64,000 nt of DNA from assembly GCA_035578155.1 (NCBI GenBank), contig JAPWDM010000033.1, forward strand, positions 2,005,001 through 2,069,000, given 5' to 3'. Source of the DNA: Brachynemurus nebulosus (lineage: Eukaryota; Arthropoda; Insecta; Neuroptera; Myrmeleontidae). Position numbers and translations under genes: made by a program. The notes beneath the pieces were generated by a model. The model had not been told where the DNA came from. It did not search any database and saw nothing but the letters and a program-made list of their open reading frames with translations. The stretch's first letter is position 1. Every line of letters begins with the position of its first letter. This document shows positions 1 to 12,575 of this stretch, in pieces.

Positions 1-480
1 TGGATCCCATGGACCCTGGCAGACCTTACATAACGTAATCTATATTTATCTAAAATAGTTTAGCTCTGTAACAGTGAAAAAATTTTTAAAATCGGTCAGT
101 TAGTTTATTTTTGACACTTTTGGGTTCTATGGACCCTGGTGGACCTTACATAACGTAATTTATATTTATCTAAAATAGTTTAGCTCTGTAACAGTGAAAA
201 AATTTTCAAAATCGGTTAGTTATTTTATTTTTGACACTTCTGTATCCTATGGACCCAGGCAGACATTACATAACGTAATCTATATTTATCTAAAATAGTT
301 TAGCTCTGCAACAGTGAAAAAATTTTCAAAATCGGTCAGTTAGTTTATTTTTGACACTTTTGGGTCCTGTGGACCCTGGCGGACCTTACATAATGTATTC
401 TAAATCTATCTAAAATAGTTTAGCTCTGTAACAGTGAAGAAATTTTTAAATTTGGTCGTTTAGTTTATTTTTTACAATTA
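1..480. repeat. 120-bp minisatellite, four units, window edge
   Basis: Four head-to-tail copies of a unit of exactly 120 bp. Each opens near the words ggaccctgg and ends near tttatttttgacactt. Units 1-3 are nearly identical and the fourth is diverged. The array runs off the left edge of the window. The same unit forms a longer array at about 34390-35400. No reading frame of note is present. Confidence 0.95.
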
Positions 481-740
481 TGGGATCAGTAAATCCTGGC
501 GAAACTCATACAAGTCTAGTACTCTAACAGTAAGAAAAGGGTTCTAAGGATCTCATATAACTTATGGCTGTCCGTAAGCTTCTTGCGGACATCATTTAAT
601 TAATTAATTCAAATACTTTAACTTACTAACTGTGAAAAAATTTTTAAAATCGATTGGTTAATTAATTTCTGGCCTTTTTAGGTCCCGAAAATCTTGACCT
701 CACATAAAATACCTTAAATCCATTTGAAATGGTTTAATTT
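481..740. repeat. Flank of the 120-bp array, shared with 35400-35690
   Basis: After the last 120-bp unit the sequence continues into about 250 bp that is also found, in the same order and orientation, after the second array at 35400-35690 (both contain ggatcagtaaatcctggcg and cttcttgcggacatcattta). The array and its flank therefore belong to one larger dispersed repeat. Confidence 0.9.
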
Positions 741-751
741 AGATGCTGCGA

Positions 752-1094
752 CCCCTGTCGCAGCATCTGCATAACATAGCGAATTTCCAAATATTGGGCA
801 CTGGCGGATCTCATCTAAGACCTGTACCTATTTAAAATAGTTTAGCTTTCTAAGAGTAAAAGAATTTTTAAAATCGGCTGGGTAATTAGTTTTGGTATTT
901 TTGGGGACCCAAGAACCCGAACGGATTTTGTGCAGCATAGTTGTATCCATCTAAAATAATTTAGTTCTCTAGCAGTGAGAAATTTTTTAGAATCGGTTCG
1001 GTAGCTTATTACTGGCGCTTTCGGATCTGCAAGATCCCGGTGTACCTCATTAAAAAATCAGCTCGACTTTATGTAACATATATACATATATATC

Positions 1095-1187
<93 letters not shown>

Positions 1188-1189
1188 AT

Positions 1190-1253
<64 letters not shown>

Positions 1254-1254
1254 A

Positions 1255-1320
<66 letters not shown>

Positions 1321-1390
1321 GATATATATGTATATATGTTACATAAAGTCGAGCTGATTTTTTAACGGTCGAGCTTATTTTTATATATAA

Positions 1391-1454
<64 letters not shown>

Positions 1455-1822
1455 ATATATATGTATATATGTTACATAAAGTCCGCCTAGAATATACGGT
1501 CGAGCTGATTTTTTAATGAGGTACACCGGGATCTTGCAGATCCGAAAGCGCCAGTAATAAGCTACCGAACCGATTCTAAAAAATTTCTCACTGCTAGAGA
1601 ACTAAATTATTTTAGATGGATACAACTATGCTGCACAAAATCCGTTCGGGTTCTTGGGTCCCCAAAAATACCAAAACTAATTACCCAGCCGATTTTAAAA
1701 ATTCTTTTACTCTTAGAAAGCTAAACTATTTTAAATAGGTACAGGTCTTAGATGAGATCCGCCAGTGCCCAATATTTGGAAATTCGCTATGTTATGCAGA
1801 TGCTGCGTCAGGGGTATTATTA
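752..1822. mobile_element. Foldback element, family A copy 1 (long inverted arms, TA core)
   Basis: About 300 bp at 752-1083 returns in inverted orientation at 1490-1822. The tips read cccctgtcgcagcatctgc on the left and its near-complement on the right, followed inward by atagcgaatttcc. The loop is (TA)n broken by a second inverted segment. No gene is inside. Other copies of the tip occur near 3222, 22110, 33882 and 45930. The superfamily is unknown. Confidence 0.85.
1080..1475. repeat. (TA)n tracts in the loop of foldback copy 1
   Basis: Two long (TA)n runs, about 1097-1319 and 1391-1452, are separated by the words cgagctgatttttta and ttatttttatatata. The apparent reading frames here (alternating Tyr-Ile) are artefacts of the repeat. 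Confidence 0.95.
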
Positions 1823-3220
1823 TTTATAAAATAGAAATTTTGGATTTTTTTGGAAAGAAAAAATATCTTCATAAAAGCCTTCCAGTTTACTATTTAAGTT
1901 CCTTTTTTAATATTTAAAAATAAAAGATAAAGGCAATTGGCGGATAAGCATGGGTAGGAATTCCCTCGTACGAATTGTGTTGGCTTTTTCCCTGTTAACT
2001 GCTATCGGCACAAAATTGAAATTTACTGAGATTCAGCCTTTAAAAACTTAAAACCTTTTTTTAAAGCCCCGATCAACCGGACACTCATCATCAGTTTTGA
2101 AACCACCAAAATGATAAATCGCTTGTAGGCTTTCAATTACATTTCGCTTGTAGACACTCAATACCGAAGAGGAAAGGAAAAATTCGACTTCCGTGATGGA
2201 GCTCCGCTGCTCACGGCGTTTTTATTGTTTTTATATTTAATTCAATTTTTATTGTTTTTAACAGTTTTTAACAGTTAGTATTTCCCTTTGGCATACTTCA
2301 CTTCACTTATTATAATCGCTAAGTTCAGATCGAACCCTGATTGCTTATCAGCGCCGTTCTGGGTAATTATTGAACTATTATTTCATCAAATTCAGGGACC
2401 ACTTTTTCGATTCAAGTCCCATTATGAGAAGATACTTCTCCTTTAACTCTACCCTCCATATGCTGCATATATTCAATTCAAGTATCCACTTGATTATTTT
2501 ATAATGTTGAAACATTTTGAATGCATTAACAGTTTCGGGACGCATAGAATGTAGCAGCGAAGTGAAAAAGTGCAAGTCCAGCGATGTGTAATGAGAACGA
2601 TTAGAACAGTTTGAAATGTACTAACGAACAGAACGTTTGCTTGTAACTGATATATTTTTTTTAATATGAAAATTTCTTTCAATAAATTCGTGTCTTATTT
2701 TTAATAAACTAATATTATAATTCTGGTTTAAATGGGTGAAAAATAATTTTCAATTGATGAGTAAAAAATAATTTTCAATATAATAACAACGTCAACATAA
2801 TTTAACATTTGAGATAATTTTCAACATAATGTCATATAGCATAAAACCAAATTGTATTATATTTCTTTAAATATATATTTTTTTTAAATTCTTAAGTTTA
2901 CTTATTTACAATTTATTTATTAAAATAAAATCGATCACACTGAATTATTTTTGGATAACCCTACACATAAGCTTGAGTTTCAGAGTTACATAGTATATAT
3001 TTGTGTGATGGAAGCATTCAAGGGCAAATGGTAAGGAAAAGAGATGGGTTTATACGATTTAAATATATTTGGACAGAGAGCGCAAATTGAGTGAGTAAAC
3101 TGGGTGTATACGTAGTACACACTGTTATTTAAACTGTGACAGTAGTTAGTCTCTGGCCTATCTGGCATACATATTTATTAATATATGTATAACAAGAGTT
3201 CCATGATGCTGGCACACATC
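1823..3220. other. No gene seen; AT-rich spacer
   Basis: No splice-bounded coding segment, RNA gene or inverted repeat could be recognised. If the last DNAI1 exon lies left of the window, this stretch is intronic. Confidence 0.5.
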
Positions 3221-3221
3221 T

Positions 3222-4463
3222 AAATACCCCTGTCGCAGCATCCTGCATAACATAGCGAATTTCCGTTTATAAAAATTCGTTTTTCTCGGAAACTAGTTGA
3301 CATAGAGTAATAGTTTAAAGACTTTTTTATGTGATTTTTTCTCCTCTTTCCAATGGTGTAAAAAAAATTTGGCAAAAACTTTTAATTTGTGGCAAATTTT
3401 GGCAAAAACCTAATTTTTTTCACGAAAAATGCCCAAAAAACCATGTTTCCGGCATCGGACGTGTCTGGCTAACGAACTTGTCCAACGGTTTGGGACTTCC
3501 AACATTTTCACCAAATTTCGTAAACCTAGGACATTTCGTTCGAGAGTTATCGTGCGGACACATATACAAGGTGGTCCAGAATTATGTACCGTAATTGCTG
3601 GAGCTGATAGTACGTTCAAAAATAATGGTACTTTTTCATATAAACTTTTTTCGAAAACTCAATAATCAGGGAGAAAAAAATAGACGGGTAAAATGTAGAC
3701 GGGCGGAACAAAACTGACTTTTTCTTAATTTTTTAGGCGCTTTTGAATAATGAATTCATAGTTTAGGCGTACGATGAACATTAGTATAATTAAATTTATG
3801 ATATTTAGGGGATAATTTGAAAATAGATACTTCTACTTTAAATTACTCGAAAACGGTATTATTTTTCGAAATGTAACAAGTATACCTTTTTTGCGTGGAA
3901 TTATCTGAGGAATCATATTTTTAAGAATTTTGTTTCAATAATTGCAAATTAGAAAAGAAAAGATGTGGTAACTCACACCTACCACCCAAAACTACCCCTT
4001 GGTCATAAGTGGTGGAATAAATGGTAACATAAATTTAATCCTCCAAACGCAAAATGCGTAAACCAAAAATATCAATCCGTTATTCAAAAGCGTTTGGCAA
4101 ATATTTAGGAAAAAATGGTTTTCGTTTCACCCCTTTACAGGGTTGTATCTTCCTTATTTCTGAGTTTTGGAAAAAAGTGTACATGAAAAGGTACCATTAT
4201 TTTTGAACGTACTATCAGCTCTTGCAATTACGGTATATAATTCTGGACCACATTGTATATGTGTCCGCACGATAACTCTCGAACGAAATGTCCTAGGTTT
4301 ACGAAATTTGGTGAAAATGTTGGAAGTCCCAAACCGTTGGACAAGTTCGTTAGCCAGACACGTCCGATGCCGAAAACATGGTTTTTTGGGCATTTTTCGT
4401 GAAAAAAATTAGGTTTTTGCCAAAATTTGCTACAAATTAAAAGTTTTTGCCTTTAAATTAAAA

Positions 4464-4547
<84 letters not shown>

Positions 4548-4577
4548 TTTTAGTGAATATTCTGGAAATTCGCTAAA
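3222..4577. mobile_element. Foldback element, family A copy 2
   Basis: It opens with the family tip (aatacccctgtcgcagcatc, then catagcgaatttcc) and ends at ggaaattcgctaaaa. Internal arms of about 300 bp, 3331-3665 and 4154-4440, are inverted copies of each other. Each arm carries the conserved block gtctggctaacgaacttgtc ... gagttatcgtgcggacac that recurs in copies 3 and 5 and, diverged, in copy 4. A (TA)n tract at 4466-4545 follows the right arm. The open frames through the arms are identical because of the inverted duplication; I see no protein family in them. Confidence 0.8.
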
Positions 4578-5026
4578 AAAGGACTTTCTTTGGAACCCTA
4601 AAAAAATGGCATCATTGTAATAACATACAAACCTGATACAAAATCAACGAAATGTATATACATAATTATGTATCCTTCAGTATCTATAAGTACCCATTAC
4701 ATACCTATACGTTCAGTTATAATACAAACGTAGTAAATATGATAAAAATCATTTATAAAAATTAATTTTTCTCGGAAACCAGTGGACGTAGAATAATGGT
4801 TCAAAAACCTTCCTTATTCGACTTTTTCTCGTGTTTTTTATGATGTAAAAACGCCGCAAGAACTTTTGAACTTGGGGAAATTTTAGCAGAAAACTGATAA
4901 AAATTTATAAAAATTAGTTTTCTCAAAAACTAGTTCACATAGTACAATGGTTCAAGAACCTTTTTTATGTGATTTTGATCCCCTCCATAAATTCTTATAT
5001 GTATGTGCATTAGGTGTGCACATCAT

Positions 5027-5330
5027 AGAACACTAGAAGCAAACTAATATCAAAAAAGTGTAGCTCGCTTGGTGTCATTTGTTGGTCTGTTACAGCTTAA
5101 GGCATTTAGTCAGTCGGTGTCGGTCACCGAATCCACTACGATTGTTATGTATTGTAAGACCATTGTTACTTGACCCGCACGTTGCTCTGTCCGATAATAC
5201 GTGTTTTGTCGTTGTGTGTGTAAATACTAACACAGAAGCAAACATCAAACCTACACCACTACAACTAGTGTGTACCTACACAACATAGTGGTTCGAAGTG
5301 GAGGGGATTTTACGTCATTTTTCTGCTACA
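5027..5330 (+). repeat. Dispersed repeat shared with 39694-39990
   Basis: The segment starting atagaacactagaagc and containing cagcttaaggca and cattgtta matches 39694-39990 in the same orientation at roughly 75-80% by eye. It is an old repeat of unknown type. Short open frames across it are not conserved between the two copies. Confidence 0.75.
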
Positions 5331-6300
5331 ATCGGAAGACTAACTATCATATAGTAGTTTGGCCCCTTGATTTACATGAAGGTAAATACCTAGTAAGATG
5401 GAATAGATATTATACCGGAATATTCTCATTTATCATTTATTTATCAGTTTATATCATTATTATAGGACGGTTTTATGAAATGGCAAAATTATGAAATTAA
5501 TCAACTTTATTTGGATAATTTTAAAAGTTTCAACATTTTTAAACTTTACACTCCTTATCTAGTCTTCATTCTTGTCACTCCAATATCCTTCAACATTTGC
5601 ATCCATTAAAAATTTTTGAAGTCGCACGCAACTCTTCGAATAGTAGTATGATCCTGATATCTGTTGTAACTTAAGTACCAGATTACGAAGGCAATATGAG
5701 CGCAACAACCAACAAGTCTTGGCCCTACTTTGCACTGACAGTACCAGGTTAGTACAGTGGTGGGATTGTACTCTATATTTTGGAAGCTGTGTATCTAGAC
5801 TGAATTTTTATTCTTAAAATATCACTCGATTTTTTATGTAAAAATATTTTATCAAGACCTTGGTCATCTATGTAAAAGTGGGAAATTTCCATTCTTGCCA
5901 CTCCTAGGTATACGCCGTCAAAACGACGAAGTGATATGTTCCAACAAGTTTGTGCCGTGGTGGCACATCAATAAATTTATTTTATACATTAATATAATGA
6001 CCAATTTTATAATTGTAAAATCATTTTATTTGTGTTTACCTACGAGCGTAAAGTGAAAGCAACGTAATTTTTAAATAAATTGTACAGTAACATGAGACCA
6101 TTAAAATAACATAAAAAAGAAACTGCTTCCTCCATGCGCTCTATATAAAAAAAATTGAAATGTTATTGAAAATGTGTTATTTTGAACGAAAATTACAATT
6201 AGACCAAAGTTTGGCGTCCGGCAGGTAATACCAATTGAAGTTTTTTTTCTTTTACATATATACATATTTTCTTGTCAGGCATATAGTCTACTTTCAAGAT
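5331..6300. other. No gene seen
   Basis: AT-rich sequence without a recognisable coding segment, RNA gene or repeat with clear ends. I also looked here for the missing last DNAI1 exon and did not find it. Confidence 0.45.
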
Positions 6301-6779
6301 ATAGGGTGGGATTGCCTAATGTCGGCCGGTGCCCTAAGGTTAGCCACTAGTTGCTTTTTTTAAAAAACAAGCTTTTAAAACATCGAAAATGCTTGATAAT
6401 CATATAGAAACAAAAGGCTCATCTATTCTGGATTTACGATTTTTAAAATCAATAATTTTTATCAAGTAGTTAATGTTTTATTACACTTAATCGATTGATA
6501 AATGACAACTTGTGTTGAAAATAGATCGGCCATTCTATAATTTGTAAGTTTAGTCAGTGCGGGAAATAAGCTATTACTTTATAAGTTTTTGACAATAACG
6601 ATTAAATTTACGAAATTTGATAACATTATACACCTCTCAAGAAGTTAGAAATTATTTAAAATGTTTATCGTTTGAAATATCTTAAAAAAAAAAAAACGTA
6701 CGGCCGACATTAGGGATAAAATTTGTAGAGAAATCCTAAGGTCGGCCAGGCCGTCAACAAACTAGTTTTTTTGTACTTA

Positions 6780-6984
6780 CAGTGGACTTTCGGAGATTGT
6801 CCAATCGCAAATTGTCCATATTTCAGTGTTAGAGATTTAAACATCGTATGTTTACGTCACACGAACATTGTATTCACAAAAATTGTGTGTTTGCAGTATT
6901 CGTGTGACGTAAACATGCGATGTTTAAATCCCTACCACTGCAATATTGACAATTTTTGATTGGACAATCTCCGAAAGTCCACTG
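6780..6984. mobile_element. 205-bp palindromic MITE, TA target site
   Basis: Inverted ends cagtggactttcggagattg are flanked by TA on both sides, as in Tc1/mariner-type MITEs. Almost the whole element folds on itself; the middle contains cgtgtgacgtaaac and its complement. A second copy lies in opposite orientation at 27735-27926. Confidence 0.92.
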
Positions 6985-7089
6985 TATTATGTTATTATTA
7001 ACACACTGGCTGTAAGTAGTAGTTATAAAAAGTGTTTCTAAAGTTACGCAATTCTTAAAAAACCTAAATGTTTTTTTATTGTTTGTATT

Positions 7090-7850
7090 TAAATGATATT
7101 TTTCGTAATCGAAAACTTTGATCGTAAATACTTCATAAGCGATACATCATAGCGAAAAAAGAACAAAATTTTTGATGGCTTAAGCGAAGCGAGTTATTGT
7201 TATTCTAATCCTACTGCGACTGCTGAAACCTACTTTTCCGACTTTTCGTTATCGAAAATTATCGATATTGAATTAGTTATTATAAATTGATTATAACTGG
7301 TTAATTTAGACTCTATTAGTCCGATTGAGTTGGTCAGCCGTAACACATTTTTAAAAAAATTACTTTTCGTTACTTTTTGTAAACGTAAACTTTTGATCGT
7401 AAATATCTCGTAAACGGTGCGTCGTAGCGAAAAAATAACGAAATTTTTGAAGGCTTAAGCATAGCAAGTTGTGGGTGTTCCGAGCATATTGGGACTGTCA
7501 AAACCTACTTTTTGTTATCGAAAATTATCGATACCGCGTAACTTATCATAGATTGGCTATAACTGGTTAATTTAGGCTCTGTTAGTCTCATTGATTTAGT
7601 CACAATTAGAATATTTTCGAAAAAATTTGTTTTCGATACTTTTCGTAAACGCAAACTTTCGATCGTAAATATCTCGTAAATGATGCGTCGTAGCGAAAAA
7701 ATAACGAAATTTTTGAACGCTTAAGCGAAGCAAGTTGTGGGTATTCCGAACATATTGGGACTATCAAAACCTACTTTTCGTTATCGAAAATTATCGATAT
7801 CGAATTACTTATCATAAATTGATTACAGTTGATTAATTTAGGCTCTGTCA
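7090..7850 (+). repeat. Tandem array, three units of about 270 bp
   Basis: Each unit contains aactttgatcgtaaata or a variant, gcgtcgtagcgaaaaaa, ttaagcgaagcaagtt, and gttatcgaaaattatcgat. Units begin near 7090, 7370 and 7640 and are diverged at many positions. The array is inside the element at 6302-8535. Confidence 0.85.
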
Positions 7851-8639
7851 GGCCTCAAATTAATAAAATAAACAATCTATTTGCCAACCCTACCTTAATT
7901 TACCCTTTGACCTAACTGTTTCACTATCGAAATTGCTTTAATTTAGATTGCAGTTTTATTCATATTTATAGGTAACTTAAGCAAAATTAATCGTAATTAA
8001 GTAATTAAATAATATATTTTGTAATTAAACAACGATTACAAATTACGATTACAATATGTAATTTAATCGAAAATTACATTATATTACAAGTTACATTTTC
8101 TAAATGTAGTTTGTAATCATGATTACCAATTATTGATATTTGTTAAAAAATATTTAAAAATTTTCTTTTATAATTCTGTTTTGATTTAAATTTAAATTAA
8201 TAATATATTATAATGTTAGAATAGTTTTCCTTAACGTCACAATAAACTACAATCGGGTAATTCATTTATATTATGAAAAATCCAGGTGGCCGACCTTAGG
8301 AACATTTTTGGCCGGCTTTAGGGCATAGGTGGCCGACTTAAGGCAAATACATTTTTAAAGATAAAAGTTAAAAGATTTTAATTGTTTATTAATTTGGAAA
8401 TTTAATCTCCATTTAGTTAGAAAGGCGATACTTAAAAGTACTTAATTAGATAATCGAAATACGCGTAAATTCAAAATTCAGAATTCTGCACGTCGTTAAT
8501 TGTTTAAGTGGCCGACTTTTAGCACTCCCACCCTATAAAGAAAACATTAAATCGTAGACATTTTTTTTCGTCATTTTGGGGCCGAAATAAGGCCTTATCG
8601 ATACCCCTCCTTTATGAGTTTGCTATAATTGCTATAATA

Positions 8640-9121
8640 CAGGGTGTCCCAAAACTCCGGGGACATAGAGCTACCATAAATTCTGTAATAAAACTAAACT
8701 AGCTCTAAGCTATATCAGTTATCAGTGTTTGAATAAAAGTTTTTTCAAGAGCCAAAAAATAAAGGTAATTAATAAATCTTCCTTTTAAAAGAATCTCAAA
8801 GCCCTATCATCAGCCTTGAAAAAATTCTGAACAAATTTATCTAGGAGTGGGGGTAGTTTTAACCCTTCTCTAATTTTGTTTGGGTTTCTTTGGTTACTGA
8901 AAGTAGTGGCATTTTCGGAAATGCGTAGGTACCAAATTTCATTAAAATTGGTTCACGCATTTCGGAACAGCGAACAAAAATTTAATTTTTTAAGTAAACT
9001 TTGAATTCCTCTCACGCGTAAACGGTGCATTTTGGTACATAAGTAAGTTGGATCCAATCGTCGTTTTTTGACCTCTAGAATACGTGGTAGCTCTATGTCC
9101 CCGGAGTTTTGCGACACCCTG
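8640..9121. mobile_element. 482-bp mariner-type MITE
   Basis: Inverted ends cagggtgtcccaaaactccg (left) and cggagttttgcgacaccctg (right) are flanked by TA. The ends match the ACAGGGTGTCCC style widespread in insect mariner-like elements. There is no transposase inside; a short minus-strand open frame here is not conserved. Confidence 0.9.
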
Positions 9122-9515
9122 TATAACAACGTTAAAAACACTGTTGTCATATTTTGACTAAAAATTTCTGAATATTCATTAATTCACAATAAAGATACAC
9201 ATGTATATAGTTTTTCATTAGGTTATTTGGGGTTTAAAACTTTAAATAGCTATAAAATATGAAAATATATAATTTATACATATTTCGGTTTGAAATGTAA
9301 TTATTTATATAATAAAGAAGTAAAAAATAAAAAGTCATCAATAAGAAGCTCCACGATCTTAGCACCCCAAATGTGAAATTTCGAATGACCAATTAGATCA
9401 TTCAAAAGGTCAGAAATTGTTCATAAAAAGCGAACTGGTTTGATTAATTGGTCAGCGATAGAAAATTTTTTACTAAGTGTAATACATATATTCATAGAGA
9501 ATAATTAGTTACATA

Positions 9516-9825
9516 CAGGGCCGGATTAACCCTGAGTCCGCCCCTAGGCATCTTGAAAAATGCCGCCCATACCTTTTATTAAAAAAAAGGAAATCTTAAA
9601 GAAAAACGTCAATCACAAATTTTTCTGCACTGTTTTAAAAATTTGCCGCCCCTTTTCCTACTTTTTTTACAAACTTTCTCTTAAAAAAAATAAGTAACGA
9701 GCAAAAAAAAAAAAAACCGTTAATTATTACTCATTTTTCCGCCCTATTTTAAAAATTTACTGCCCCTAAAAATCTCTCGCCCCTAGGCCATGGCCTAAGG
9801 TGGCCTATTGGCTAAGCTGGCCCTG
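9516..9825. mobile_element. 310-bp hAT-type MITE with perfect 8-bp duplication
   Basis: The ends are cagggccggatt and ctggccctg, and the 8-bp target duplication gttacata is perfect (9508-9515 and 9826-9833). The length of the duplication and the CAGGG ends point to a hAT transposase as mover. A diverged relative is at 17632-17858. Confidence 0.95.
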
Positions 9826-9983
9826 GTTACATACATCTAATATAGATGCGATATAGATCACACACACACACACAAAAAAAAAGAGGGGACACGCGCTTTC
9901 GTACGGACGCAATATAATTTATTACATCTTATTAATTTTCTATGTTTTGTTTAATAAAATGCAATTAGTGAATAATAAATGTG

Positions 9984-10169
9984 CAGGGCCGTGGAAAAAA
10001 ATAGTGGGCCCCGGGAATAAACTACATTTTTTTAAAAAATTCCTCTTCTTAAATGTTATGAGCAAAAAAACCTTTTTCCCTGGGCCCTCTACCGACAGTT
10101 ACGGGCCCCCTCCTCAAGCCCGGGCCCCGGGGCTAGAACCTCAGCTACCTCACCCTCTCGTCGGGCCTG
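9984..10169. mobile_element. 186-bp hAT-type MITE with perfect 8-bp duplication
   Basis: The ends are cagggccgtgg and gggcctg, and taaatgtg is duplicated exactly at 9976-9983 and 10170-10177. Relatives are at 21343-21538 and 14132-14284; all share an inner word like agtgggccccggg and, further in, gagcaaaaaa. Confidence 0.95.
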
Positions 10170-10361
10170 TAAATGTGTATTATTCTAAAGCTATAAAACA
10201 TATAACAAATGACGCAGTCGGTTAGAGAATGTTAACCAATTATTATTGGTTGATGAAATATAATTACGAATATAACCAAAAAATTTTACGAAACGACACG
10301 TTGATACATATGTTACTGCCAGTCTAACCTTTTTTTGAAAATTAATTTTCAAAATCATAAA

Positions 10362-10800
10362 ATGGAAGAATTAATTGAACAAGACAGGATATTGGTGGAA
10401 ACAATGCAAAGACTAATAATTTCAATGGATCAACAAAACACGGGTGTACAACCGAACAATTCAACAATTAGCCAACGGGGACAAAACGCACGTGATATTT
10501 CAGGAGTGGTGTTCGACCGTTATGAATTATGATGAAACAATTGAAGATTTCGATGCATATACGGACAGATTGTCAGCTTTTTTCACAATTCAGAATATGC
10601 CGGTGGACAAACAGGTATAGATAGATTCACATATTGATTCTGACCGTTCAAAGTCCAACTCTTGGTGGGCAAAAATTAATCTGCTGAAGTATACAATGTT
10701 TTAGTTATTAAAGAATTTGCTGTATCCTCATACGTATGAAAAGAAAACCTTCGAATAATTAAAATCATTACTTAAAGAGCATCTGAATCCAAGTCCAATT
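10362..10800 (+). pseudogene. gag remnant of Ty3/gypsy element
   Basis: An initial frame (MEELIEQDRILVETMQRL..., 10362-10532) is followed after a frameshift near 10510 by a second frame reading NYDETIEDFDAYTDRL, a pattern typical of the capsid region of these elements, and later by HLNPSP. At least two stops are present. No CCHC zinc knuckle is visible, and the sequence then passes directly to the reverse transcriptase. Confidence 0.65.
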
Positions 10801-10839
10801 AAAAAAAATACAAGTCCAATTTTTAAACGAGCCAGACCC

Positions 10840-11460
10840 GTGCCTTTTGCATTACAAAAATGCGTAGAAAATGAAATAATACAATTAGAAAAGGAAAGAA
10901 TTGTCACAAAAACTTATACATACGATTGGGTTACCCCGATTGTTCCAGTTGTGAAGCCAAATAATTCGATTCGCTTATGTGCTGACTACAGCACCACAGT
11001 CAATCAACAGCTTATAGTTCCTCACCATCCTTTTCCAGGATTTGAGAAATTACTCCTAAAATTACAAGGGGGAGAAAAGTTCACTACATTAGATGTACGC
11101 ACAGCTTTTTTACATATTTCAGTTACCGAAGATACTTCAAAAATTCTTACAATTAATACTCATTTAGGGCTATATAGGGTAAATCGGCTTATGTACGGAA
11201 TTAGCTCCGCGCCAGCTATATGGCAAAAATACATTGAAAGCGTTATTAAAGATGTACCTTACACATGCGTCGTACATGACGACATCATCGTTACAGGTCG
11301 CAATGAGAGCGAACATTTAGAAAATTTAAAAACCCTTTTTACGCGATTGTCACAAAATGGCATAAAGTTAAATGCAGATAAATGTAAATATATGAAAGAT
11401 CAGGTAAAATACTTAGGGTTTGTCATTAACAACGAAGGTATCAAAAAACCACAGAAATGA
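10840..11460 (+). pseudogene. Reverse transcriptase domain of Ty3/gypsy element
   Basis: A 206-codon open frame covers most of a Ty3/gypsy reverse transcriptase. Visible motifs are WVTPIVPVVKPNNSIRLCAD (finger/palm), FTTLDVRTAFLHI (first catalytic Asp), YGISSAPAIWQ, and VVHDDIIVTG, where the usual YxDD box reads VHDD with both Asp kept, then KYLGFVI. The frame has no internal stop and ends at 11458-11460, where the family normally continues. The upstream part of pol is missing. It is a relic of an element, not a host gene. Confidence 0.88.
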
Positions 11461-11966
11461 TAGACGCAATTTTAAAATGTAGACGTCCGTCTAATGTACA
11501 CGATGTCAAGGCATTCATGGAAATGGTAACATTCTATTCTAGATTTTGTCCGCATTTAGCCACCTTGGTAAGCCCCTTATATGATCTTACAAAATCACAT
11601 ACCAAATTTCATTGGTCAAAATTACAAGAAGACAGTTTCCAAAAAATTAAACAAGAACCTACCTCAGATAGGCTATTAGTTCAATTACAACCCTAACTTA
11701 CCTGTAATACTTTCCGTAGACGCATCTCCAGTCGAATTGGGAGCTGTATTGTGGTCGAAGGTCAGGAAAGACCGATTATTTTTGTCTCCCGCACGTTACA
11801 AAACAGTGAGAAAAATTACTCACAGTTAGATAAGGAGGCCCTCGCAATATATTGGGGAGTCACAAAATTTTACAACTATTTAGATGGGAGAACCTTTACT
11901 TTATACACTGACCATCAGCCTTTAGTACATATTTTTATAAGAAGTAACAAGCTGCCGGTTTTATGA
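11457..11966 (+). pseudogene. RT connection and RNase H of Ty3/gypsy element
   Basis: Two frames complete the RT/RNase H unit. The first (11457-11696) contains RPSNVHDVKAFMEMVTFYSR and PLYDL. The second (11751-11966) contains RPIIFVSRTLQNSEKNYSQL, DKEALAIYWGVTKF and LYTDHQPL, the RNase H signature of this class. A frameshift lies between 11690 and 11751, around the first catalytic Asp (VDASP can be read near 11716). A stop at 11964-11966 breaks the end. Confidence 0.85.
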
Positions 11967-12062
11967 GTAACTAGGCTTCTACGATACGCCTTATTTTTAC
12001 AAGAATTCAATTTCAACATTAAGTACCGTAATACAGAAGCCCACGGTAATGCGGATTGTTTC

Positions 12063-12575
12063 TTGCGATTACCCTTAAATTCGAACGACTTAAGTAGTGA
12101 AAGTCAAGTGGATGAAGCCACTGTGTTTCATCTTGAACAAATCAATAAATTACCTATTACGTTTAATAAATTGGAAAAGGCTACTCAACCCGATCCGAAA
12201 TTAAGAGAGTTACATGAAAAATTACGATTAGGTCATTCTCTAGGATGCAGTTCTTACGATTACTTTGTCCAAAATAATTGTATCTTTAAGGGAATGCGAG
12301 TATACATATATACCTGAAAAATACCAAAGGCAGGTTTCAAATGAACTACATTATGGGCATATAAGAATGGTAAAAAAAGGCTTTAGCTCGCTCACATGTT
12401 TATTGGCCCAATATCGATAAAGATATTGAAACGATATGTAAGAATTGTGAAAACTGCTTAATAATCTCAAAGGAATCAAATAAGGCTAAAACAGACTTCT
12501 GGGAGTACCCAACAAGTACATGGCAGAGGATACACCTAGATTTTTGTGGCCCATTTATGGGACTTTTATGTTATT
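12063..12575 (+). pseudogene. Integrase N-terminus (HHCC) of Ty3/gypsy element
   Basis: A linker frame (12063-12317) leads, after a stop and a frameshift, to LHYGHIRM, VYWPNIDKDIET, then CKNCENC, the zinc-binding HHCC module, and WQRIHLDFCGPF, the entrance to the integrase core with its first catalytic Asp. The rest of the core is missing. The frame is broken near 12315 and 12380. Confidence 0.8.

Larger units (their letters stand above)
6302..8535. mobile_element. 2.2-kb non-autonomous element with GGGTGGGA ends
   Basis: The ends tagggtggga and tcccacccta are inverted, with TA/TATA on both sides. Near each end the word ggccgac followed by ttagg-like sequence recurs (6325, 6700, 8287, 8330, 8512), as expected of subterminal transposase-binding repeats. 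The inside holds a 205-bp MITE and a three-unit tandem array but no coding remnant. A Tc1/mariner-type mover is likely from the TA flank; this is inference. Confidence 0.65.

Noticed and set aside
1040..1357. Long Tyr-Ile reading frames here and at 22213-22580, 46051-46419, 47041-47364 and elsewhere
   Set aside because: They are translations of (TA)n tracts and occur on both strands.
3410..4412. Conserved frames reading [18 protein letters not shown] in both arms of foldback copy 2
   Set aside because: Identity follows from the inverted duplication; other copies change frame and no protein family fits.
5079..5494. Two overlapping plus-strand frames of 69 and 74 codons
   Set aside because: The related copy at 39694-39990 does not keep these frames.
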